A program made the translations under genes and the position numbers. The notes below the pieces were generated by a model that searched no databases, was not told the DNA's origin, and saw nothing but the letters and a program-made list of their open reading frames with translations. Below, piece after piece: positions 1 to 6,287 of a DNA stretch of 6,287 nucleotides (position 1 is the stretch's first letter; each line of letters opens with the position of its first letter). Source of the stretch: Acidobacteriota bacterium (lineage in GTDB: Bacteria > Acidobacteriota > Terriglobia > Terriglobales > Acidobacteriaceae); NCBI GenBank assembly GCA_021805955.1, contig JAJZDO010000181.1, positions 1 to 6,287 on the forward strand. Reading direction: 5' to 3'.

Positions 1-40
1 AAACAACAAAGTACCCAACAGACTTGCACTGACCGGAAAA

Positions 41-47
41 GAGGAAA
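41..47 (+). promoter_or_regulatory. Ribosome binding site of ilvN
   Basis: GAGGAAA lies just upstream of the ATG at 51, with a short spacer. This is a good Shine-Dalgarno match and supports the ATG at 51 as the start. The protein begun there aligns from its first residues with the ACT domain of IlvN/IlvH proteins. Confidence 0.7.
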
Positions 48-50
48 CAG

Positions 51-632
51 ATGCTGCATACATTTGTTGCTTACGTCGAAGACAAACCTGGCGTGCTGAC
101 GCGTGTGGCCAGTCTGTTTCGCCGTCTGAACATCAACATCATCTCGTTGACGGTAGGCCGCAGCGAGCGTACCGGATATTCACGGATGACGATCGTCGCC
201 GATGCTTCGGATCAGGCCGGGCACAGGATTCGCGCAAGCCTCTACAAACTGGAGGATGTAGCGGAAGTGGATGACATCAGCGGCGTCTCCGCTGTGACAC
301 GCGAGCTGGCGCTGATTAAAGTTGCGGCCAATGTGGAGAACCGATCCGGCGTCTTTGAACTGGCCGAAGTCTTTCGCGCACGCATCGTCGATCTTGCCCC
401 GGAGTCTTTGATGATTGAAATCACCGGAGTCGAGAGCAAGATCGAAGGACTGATTCAGGTCCTGAACGAAAAGGAAAATCGCGTGCTGGAAGTATGCCGG
501 AGCGGAAAGATGACGATGCGACGCGGTCATCACACCAGCCGCGTGCTGCGTGCAATGGGCGTTGCTTCCGAACCCCCTGCGGCAAACGATGCATATAAGG
601 GAGACGAGAGTCAGGCAATCCATCTGGAGTAG
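51..632 (+). CDS. ilvN: Acetolactate synthase small (regulatory) subunit
   Basis: This is the regulatory subunit of acetolactate (acetohydroxyacid) synthase. The enzyme condenses two pyruvates, or pyruvate and 2-oxobutyrate, in the first common step of valine, leucine and isoleucine synthesis. The small subunit stimulates the cytoplasmic catalytic subunit and carries valine feedback inhibition. The 193-residue product has an N-terminal ACT domain (about residues 3-75, with VEDKPGVLTRVASLF at 9-23 and NIISLTVGRSE at 29-39). A second small-subunit domain follows (about 84-160, with ALIKVAANVENRSGVFELA at 87-105). A polar tail of about 28 residues makes it longer than the 163-residue E. coli IlvH. 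Gly14 and Asn29 match valine-site positions known from IlvH, but position 11 is Asp where E. coli has Asn. The gene precedes ilvC on the same strand, which fits an ilvB-ilvN-ilvC order; ilvB would lie left of the window. The family call is secure. The symbol ilvH would be equally acceptable. Confidence 0.95.
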   Translation: MLHTFVAYVEDKPGVLTRVASLFRRLNINIISLTVGRSERTGYSRMTIVADASDQAGHRIRASLYKLEDVAEVDDISGVSAVTRELALIKVAANVENRSGVFELAEVFRARIVDLAPESLMIEITGVESKIEGLIQVLNEKENRVLEVCRSGKMTMRRGHHTSRVLRAMGVASEPPAANDAYKGDESQAIHLE

Positions 633-1782
<1,150 letters not shown>

Positions 1783-1794
1783 AGCAATTCCGTT

Positions 1795-1840
1795 AAGAAA
1801 CAAGGGCTGGACAACATAAGTTGCCCAGCCCTTGTTTCTT
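1795..1840. terminator. Bidirectional Rho-independent terminator between convergent genes
   Basis: AAGAAACAAGGGCTGG (1795-1810) is the exact reverse complement of CCAGCCCTTGTTTCTT (1825-1840). Inside it, CAAC (1812-1815) pairs with GTTG (1820-1823) across a single A-C mismatch, leaving an ATAA loop. The whole is a stem of about 20 bp. The GC-rich core sits near the loop and an A-rich/T-rich base gives a T-rich 3' arm on either strand. It starts 12 bases after the ilvC stop codon and ends 9 bases before the receptor gene's stop codon at 1850-1852. It can therefore serve both converging transcripts. Confidence 0.9.
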
Positions 1841-1849
1841 GTTACCTGA

Positions 1850-4477
1850 TTACTTGATGCCAAAGTTGATCGATGCGATATATTCTCTGGGGGCGCCTGG
1901 ATCGACGAGCGTATATCCACCAAAACTGGTGCCGAAGTAGCCGCCGCTCGTGATGTAAGCCGTCGGGTTGTACTCCTTGTTCAGCAGATTCTCTACCCCA
2001 AGCGACAACTGTATGGGCGTACGCGAGTGTACGCTATGGAAGATGTGCGCCAACCCGTTCAACGTGGCATCCATGTTGAAGTTCACCACACCATAGCCAG
2101 GCTGAATCTGCGTCGTTGGTGCCGTTGTCACATTGCTGAACAAATACCGCGTACCCACATACTGCCACCACAGACCAGGCGTAATCTGAAAGGCATGATC
2201 GCCGGAGTCAATTATGCTGGTCAATCCGAGGTTGGTGGTGTACTTCGGCGAATTGGAGATGGGATAGCTTCCATAGTTTGTTGTCGTACCATTGGGGACA
2301 TAACTGAGAAAGTAGTCGTGCTGAATGATTCCATTTCCGTGTACCGTTAAATAGCGGGTCGCAGACTCGTCGAAGTTGATGGATACTCCGTTATAAGCAG
2401 CCGAAGCTAAAGCAATGGTCGAAGGAACGTTTGAATTTGCAACGGAAGTAATAACCGTTTCGTTGGTCAGTTTGTCGTAGAAGTATGTCGCATCCAGAGA
2501 GCAGGATCCGAGGATTGCCAGCGGACATTTCGTCACCAGAAAGCCAGCCTCCGTATTGGCGCTTTTGACGGCTTTCAGCGTCGCCAGATTAACTCCGTTC
2601 GTTGGCCTATTGGCACCAAATGCAGAGTCAGAAGGATTTTGATCGGTTATAGCGAAATTGCCGTGCAAAGTAAGCCAATCGACTACAAGATACTGCGCTC
2701 CTACTGAAGGCGATAGATTCGAAAAATTCTTATGCGCGTCCGGAGCTAGCTCATTATCGTTCGCTGGCGGAGAGTTAGGGAAATCCACCAAGCCTGTATT
2801 GTAGTAGTAAGTACGAAACATTTGCTCCGCAAGCCCAGGAGTAATAATCAGTTTTTTATGGAACATATCTATGCGATCCTGGACAAACAGAAAGCCATAG
2901 TCATTGTACATGTGATCGCTGTTGAAGAAAGCTGGATTGTACCGACTTGTTCCTTGTGCGGGAGTGAAAAGAGCCACGGGGTTGCGATACCCTCCATGCA
3001 TCCAATAGCCTCCTACAGTAATTAACTCGTGAGGAGCCTGTATATCCGCTGTAGTTCTAGATCCAACTGTATTGGAAGCTGGATCATACCATTCATTCTC
3101 ATATGCATATCCTGATCCATAATAGTTTGTTACGCGGTTGTGTAGGCGATAACCGTGCCGATACCATTCCGAGTTCTTTAATGTAATGCGCGGAGAAAGT
3201 GCAACTTGTAATTTGCTATAAACTAGGTCGCTTTGCGTTTTGATTTGCTTGAACCAAAGCGCCTTTGCCAATGAAGAATAAAATCCGCTGGTTGGCTGGC
3301 TGTAGAGTTGCGCGCCTGCCGGAAGAGGAGTGGAATCTGTTCGGTCCGGTCCATATATGCCCTGCGTAGTGATGGTGTCCCCATTAACATTGCTTATTGG
3401 AACCAAAGGAACAAAGTTGGGGCGATATTCCGTATTTCGACCATGGTAATAGGCAATGCTGAAGTTGCCTCGGTCAAATAGTCTCAGAACCTTGAAGTAT
3501 GTCGAATATCCAGAAGATGGTGCTGTGAAAGTTGGGATTCCCGTTGTACCTACGCGAAAAGTATCGTTAGACGCATAACCAGAAGCCAGAACTGCTGACC
3601 ATCCTTTGTGCACTCCAGTCTGCGCGATAAAGTGCTCAATATAAGTGTTATAGCTACCAAGATCAGCACCTCCGATGACTTTAGCTCCTGGGTCTGTACT
3701 CGGCTGAACAGGGACATAGTTGACTGTCCCACCCAAGCTGTCGAACCAACGATTAGAAGGTGCGCCCGGACCGTAGTCCACGTTGATATCCGAGATCATG
3801 TTTGTGATAGGAATCTGCGTTGTTTGCCACGACCCGTTGTTTGAAATCATGTTGTTCATCGGAACTCCATCCAGCAGGAAAGAGATGCCGTTTCTCAGTA
3901 CATCTCCATTCACGCTGGACCATCCACCCTTGACGCCACGCACTACAACCTCGCTACGCGCCGTCGCGGCAACGCCGCCGTATCCATAGACAAACACACC
4001 CGGCGCTGCTGTCAAGGCCTGTGCCGCGCTGCCAAACGGTCCGGCCACCTGTTCAATTTCCGCGCTCGAGATCGTAGCCTCGGTAACGGATGTCTCTGGC
4101 GAGCCTCCTGCGGTTACCGTCACCGACTGCGAAACAGACGATATCTGCATCGAAAGATGAAGGGTCAGGCTTTTGCCCGCTGCCAATGAAATCCTATTTT
4201 GGATAGCATTGTTAAAGCCGCTCACACTCGATTGAACCGAATAGTTTCCTGGCGGCAGATTCATGAAGGTGAAGTTGCCAGTCTCATCGGCTACCACCGT
4301 CGAGGTTACCTTTGTATTCAGATTAGTTGCCGTCACTGTCGCACCCGCAATTGCCGACCCGGAAGTGGTGGTTACACTCCCTCTCAACACCGTCATGGTT
4401 TGAGCGTGCGCAGTAATTGCAAACAGTAATGTGAAGAACAGGACACAACTCCAGTAGCACTTAAGCAAGATACGCAT
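1850..4477 (-). CDS. TonB-dependent outer-membrane receptor with N-terminal carboxypeptidase-regulatory-like domain
   Basis: This is an outer-membrane beta-barrel transporter for active uptake of a scarce ligand, energised by TonB-ExbBD. Residues count from the ATG at 4477 (875 aa). I prefer that start because GAGG sits 6 bases before it; the ATG at 4489 adds four residues and has no Shine-Dalgarno match. Residues 1-25 are a signal peptide with a long hydrophobic core ending in AHA. Residues 29-112 form a beta-sandwich CarboxypepD_reg-like domain (GSAIAGATVTATN, then a conserved GNFTFMNLPPGNYSV). QSVTVTA at 117-123 is a good TonB box. The plug follows, with VVVRG (177-181), FLLDGVPM (200-207) and SLGGTVNYV (247-255). 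The rest is barrel, with the C-terminal signature ENLLNKEY at 829-836. Two close cysteines (651, 659) could form a disulfide. The last residue is Lys, not the usual Phe. The ligand is unknown: the upstream GH2 gene suggests a sugar, but iron chelates are possible. The middle of the gene has lower GC than its neighbours. Confidence 0.93.
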   Translation of the reverse strand: MRILLKCYWSCVLFFTLLFAITAHAQTMTVLRGSVTTTSGSAIAGATVTATNLNTKVTSTVVADETGNFTFMNLPPGNYSVQSSVSGFNNAIQNRISLAAGKSLTLHLSMQISSVSQSVTVTAGGSPETSVTEATISSAEIEQVAGPFGSAAQALTAAPGVFVYGYGGVAATARSEVVVRGVKGGWSSVNGDVLRNGISFLLDGVPMNNMISNNGSWQTTQIPITNMISDINVDYGPGAPSNRWFDSLGGTVNYVPVQPSTDPGAKVIGGADLGSYNTYIEHFIAQTGVHKGWSAVLASGYASNDTFRVGTTGIPTFTAPSSGYSTYFKVLRLFDRGNFSIAYYHGRNTEYRPNFVPLVPISNVNGDTITTQGIYGPDRTDSTPLPAGAQLYSQPTSGFYSSLAKALWFKQIKTQSDLVYSKLQVALSPRITLKNSEWYRHGYRLHNRVTNYYGSGYAYENEWYDPASNTVGSRTTADIQAPHELITVGGYWMHGGYRNPVALFTPAQGTSRYNPAFFNSDHMYNDYGFLFVQDRIDMFHKKLIITPGLAEQMFRTYYYNTGLVDFPNSPPANDNELAPDAHKNFSNLSPSVGAQYLVVDWLTLHGNFAITDQNPSDSAFGANRPTNGVNLATLKAVKSANTEAGFLVTKCPLAILGSCSLDATYFYDKLTNETVITSVANSNVPSTIALASAAYNGVSINFDESATRYLTVHGNGIIQHDYFLSYVPNGTTTNYGSYPISNSPKYTTNLGLTSIIDSGDHAFQITPGLWWQYVGTRYLFSNVTTAPTTQIQPGYGVVNFNMDATLNGLAHIFHSVHSRTPIQLSLGVENLLNKEYNPTAYITSGGYFGTSFGGYTLVDPGAPREYIASINFGIK

Positions 4478-4483
4478 CAACTG

Positions 4484-4488
4484 CCTCA
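4484..4488 (-). promoter_or_regulatory. Ribosome binding site deciding the receptor start
   Basis: On the minus strand TGAGG lies 6 bases upstream of the ATG at 4477 and overlaps the upstream in-frame ATG at 4489. The 4489 ATG is preceded by CTAATTCG, with no purine-rich match. This favours the 4477 start, which leaves a compact signal peptide beginning MRILLK. Confidence 0.5.
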
Positions 4489-4504
4489 TCGAATTAGAGT
4501 CGGC

Positions 4505-4545
4505 AGGACAGCGATGAATTCACATCTGTTACCTTCAACTGTCCT
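4505..4545 (-). promoter_or_regulatory. Inverted repeat in the presumed receptor leader
   Basis: AGGACAG (4505-4511) and CTGTCCT (4539-4545) are perfect 7-base inverted copies separated by 27 bases. The loop contains the 8-base palindrome TGAATTCA (4515-4522). The element ends about 16 bases before the upstream ATG at 4489, so it would lie in the 5' untranslated leader. It could be an operator half-site pair or an RNA hairpin affecting translation. It matches no riboswitch or named operator that I recognise, and chance is a real alternative. Confidence 0.25.
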
Positions 4546-4622
4546 TACCCAACGCCAGCGTATGAGCAGTCAATGAATGTGCCATAATGCGCGGATGAAT
4601 TTTATTGCTTCACTATGACGTT

Positions 4623-4651
4623 TTAGTAATCCAGCAACGGGCATTCTGCAA
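4623..4651 (-). promoter_or_regulatory. Candidate sigma-70-like promoter for the receptor gene
   Basis: On the minus strand, TTGCAG (4651-4646) and TACTAA (4628-4623) are separated by exactly 17 bases. They resemble -35 and -10 boxes with two mismatches each or fewer. Transcription would start near 4616 and give a leader of roughly 140 bases to the ATG at 4477. The site sits in the 228-base gap after the GH2 gene, long enough for the receptor to have its own promoter. This is a visual match only. Confidence 0.3.
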
Positions 4652-4705
4652 CAAGCGGACTGTCGAAAGAGGTTTGCAGCGGATTTTAAGCCTGAGAATT
4701 GACTA

Positions 4706-6287
4706 TCAGGGTATCTGCAAAGTCGCTGAATTCACTCCATTGCAAATCACAGCCAGAACGCTTTCCCGATCTGCGCCGTCCACAGCTATCCACGCACGTC
4801 CGTTGGCAAGTTCGACGACGCGCGAGCCTTCGACTGTACCCAGGTTATCCCGCAGCGTACCAACGCCTGCCAGAGAAAATCGTATGCGATTGCGAGCGTC
4901 CAGGCAGAGTGTGCCGGTGGCATCATGCAGCGTTGCTTCCACAATCACACGCTGCGCATCGCGCTGAGCAATGCGCAGTTGCAACGCAGCGGGAGCAGAC
5001 CACGATTCTGTCTGATAGCGAAACCGAACTGTATCCGTGATCGTATGTCCGCTGCGAAGATATGCAATCGCTCGGAGTTCATTTGGGCCGACGCGAAATG
5101 GAACCTGCCATCGCAGGCCGGAGCAGGGAAAATCGCCTGCGCGGCGCTGTCTGCGTCCAACAGATTGACCGTTGACGAACAACTCGACCGACTCGCAGTT
5201 AGAGTAGACACGCACCAGCCGAAGCTCATCCGATTTTCCCCAGCGCACCGGCCACGAGTGGCCGTAAACGTGTACCATCGGCTGCTCGCTCCAGTAAGAC
5301 TGAAAGACGTAGTAGCTTTCCTTGGGCGTAAGATCCCTCTCGACGACACCTTTCTGGTTGACACGTGGAATAGGATTTTCCACACGCAGCGGCGTGGTGA
5401 AATCCTTGAATATCCATTGCGCAGCCCCTGCCAGCCATGGCAATCGTTCCTGCACCATCAGATGCCAGTCGAAGAGATCGCAGGCATAGGTCTCCGACCA
5501 GTCGCCGTCACGCGAAACGCGAGCAACTCCGTCATGCCGTCGATATGCAAGTCCGCGCTCGGCAGTTTCTCCATCCTGGATCGCCTCGAGACCCTCGTAC
5601 GGATTCTCGGCGTGACGACGCGCGTGACTGTCTGCTCCCCATTCGATATGCAACAATCGTGGAACCTGAGCGCGTGCTGCTTCAAGCGAGGCTTGGTACT
5701 CCTGGTAGCGCCCTCCATACCAACCGGCCCAGATCGACGGAGAATAGACATCCGGAATATCCCGCGCAAAATCACAACGACGGAAGGCTGTCATCCGATC
5801 CGGATCAAGTTGATGCGCAAGCGAGTTCAATTGAGTCATGTAACTACGGATATTCGCCTGATCCACTGTCGGATACTCACCGGGCCAGTCATCTTCGTTG
5901 CCCAATCCCCAGAAGCAGATCGAGGGATGATTAAAGTGCTGGTCAATCATCGCGGTCAACTTTTGTTTACCGTAGCTCTGAAACGTAGCATCCCCCACCC
6001 CTGCGCGACACCAGGGCAGTTCTTCCCATACGATAAGACCGAGTTCATCGCACAGATCGAGAATGAGTTGCGGTTGCTGATAGTGCGCGAGACGGATGAA
6101 GTTCGCACCCATCGCGCGGATCATCTGCATCTCCGTACGCATCTGTTCCTCGGTCATTGCTGCAGCACAGCCAGCGTGATCCTGATGGCGATGGGTACCA
6201 TGCAAGAGCAGCCGCTCGTCATTCAGGAAGAATGCGCCATGCGGTTCGAAGTGGTATTCACGGACACCGAAACGCTCTGTTCGCGTC
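4706..6287 (-). CDS. Glycoside hydrolase family 2 protein, beta-galactosidase type (5' end outside the window)
   Basis: GH2 enzymes hydrolyse non-reducing beta-galactosides, glucuronides or mannosides by a retaining mechanism. The frame stays open to the right edge, so 526 codons of the C-terminal part are visible, numbered here from the edge. FGVREYHFEPHGAFFLND (6-23) closes the Ig-like domain. LLHGTHRHQDHAG (27-39) is the classic entry to the TIM barrel. GNED at 129-132 holds the acid/base Glu131, and HIEWGAD holds the probable nucleophile Glu215; both catalytic glutamates are present. AQWIFKDF at about 289-296 is near the barrel end. From about 324 comes a region like the DUF4982 accessory domain (YSNCESVELFVNG at 361-373), then a C-terminal beta domain ending in LQIP. 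The N-terminal jelly-roll and any signal peptide lie outside the window. A TTG codon at 6205 is internal, not the start. Galactosidase is the best guess; substrate is not proven. The receptor gene follows on the same strand. Confidence 0.9.
   Translation of the reverse strand, partial: TRTERFGVREYHFEPHGAFFLNDERLLLHGTHRHQDHAGCAAAMTEEQMRTEMQMIRAMGANFIRLAHYQQPQLILDLCDELGLIVWEELPWCRAGVGDATFQSYGKQKLTAMIDQHFNHPSICFWGLGNEDDWPGEYPTVDQANIRSYMTQLNSLAHQLDPDRMTAFRRCDFARDIPDVYSPSIWAGWYGGRYQEYQASLEAARAQVPRLLHIEWGADSHARRHAENPYEGLEAIQDGETAERGLAYRRHDGVARVSRDGDWSETYACDLFDWHLMVQERLPWLAGAAQWIFKDFTTPLRVENPIPRVNQKGVVERDLTPKESYYVFQSYWSEQPMVHVYGHSWPVRWGKSDELRLVRVYSNCESVELFVNGQSVGRRQRRAGDFPCSGLRWQVPFRVGPNELRAIAYLRSGHTITDTVRFRYQTESWSAPAALQLRIAQRDAQRVIVEATLHDATGTLCLDARNRIRFSLAGVGTLRDNLGTVEGSRVVELANGRAWIAVDGADRESVLAVICNGVNSATLQIP

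Larger units (their letters stand above)
4490..4705 (-). other. Intergenic region between GH2 gene and receptor gene
   Basis: This 216-base gap holds no convincing gene. It contains the candidate promoter (4623-4651) and the leader inverted repeat (4505-4545). It also has two direct copies of GATGAATT (4513-4520 and 4594-4601) 81 bases apart, and a weak inverted repeat CTGCAA/TTGCAG (4646-4651 and 4674-4679). No strong terminator hairpin follows the GH2 stop codon at 4706-4708, so read-through from GH2 into the receptor gene remains possible. Confidence 0.5.

Noticed and set aside
1..50. Possible end of a catalytic acetolactate synthase gene (TGA at 30-32)
   Set aside because: The few codons before this TGA are too short to assign, and the other frames remain open. 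ilvB upstream is expected from gene order but cannot be shown here.
4568..4573. TTGACT on the minus strand as a -35 box
   Set aside because: It is a good -35 match, but no acceptable -10 hexamer lies 16-18 bases downstream (only GGGTAA-like sequence).
4646..4679. CTGCAA/TTGCAG inverted repeat as a terminator for the GH2 gene
   Set aside because: The stem is only 6 bp with a loop of more than 20 bases and no adjacent T-run, too weak for a terminator call.
4605..5040. Overlapping + strand frames starting in the GH2-receptor gap
   Set aside because: They mostly run antisense to the GH2 C-terminal domain, have no recognisable features, and would be transcribed against both neighbouring genes.
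5437..5934. A 165-codon + strand frame inside the GH2 gene
   Set aside because: It is rich in Arg, Ser and Pro, as expected for an antisense shadow. It has no domain, and the opposite strand encodes the GH2 catalytic core.

Overview
The window looks like a chromosomal segment from a Gram-negative bacterium, most likely an acidobacterium. The basis is a TonB-dependent outer-membrane receptor with an N-terminal carboxypeptidase-regulatory-like domain, a type I KARI of the kind I associate with that phylum, and a GC content around 50-60% in most genes. The phylum is inferred from recognised protein style, not from a marker gene.

Left part (1-1782, + strand): two genes of branched-chain amino acid synthesis. 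These are ilvN (regulatory subunit of acetolactate synthase, 51-632) and ilvC (ketol-acid reductoisomerase, 760-1782), 127 bases apart and probably co-transcribed. The catalytic acetolactate synthase subunit would be expected just upstream, outside the window. Together they cover the first two shared steps of valine, leucine and isoleucine synthesis. The unit ends in a strong hairpin (1795-1840; 16-bp perfect stem). It also lies just after the stop codon of the converging gene, so it probably terminates transcription from both sides.

Right part (1850-6287, - strand): a GH2 glycoside hydrolase (beta-galactosidase type; the 5' end is cut off by the right edge) is followed downstream by a TonB-dependent receptor (1850-4477). 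A 228-base gap between them holds a candidate promoter and an inverted repeat in the presumed receptor leader. A plausible reading is outer-membrane import of a galactoside or related oligosaccharide plus its hydrolysis, but nothing in the receptor sequence fixes its substrate.

I found no tRNA, rRNA, CRISPR array, insertion sequence, phage gene or defence system, and no convincing undescribed system. The most useful points are the shared terminator, the wrongly shortened GH2 reading frame (it runs off the window in frame), the low-GC middle of the receptor gene, the receptor's unusual C-terminal residue, and small substitutions at ligand-contact positions in IlvN and IlvC.
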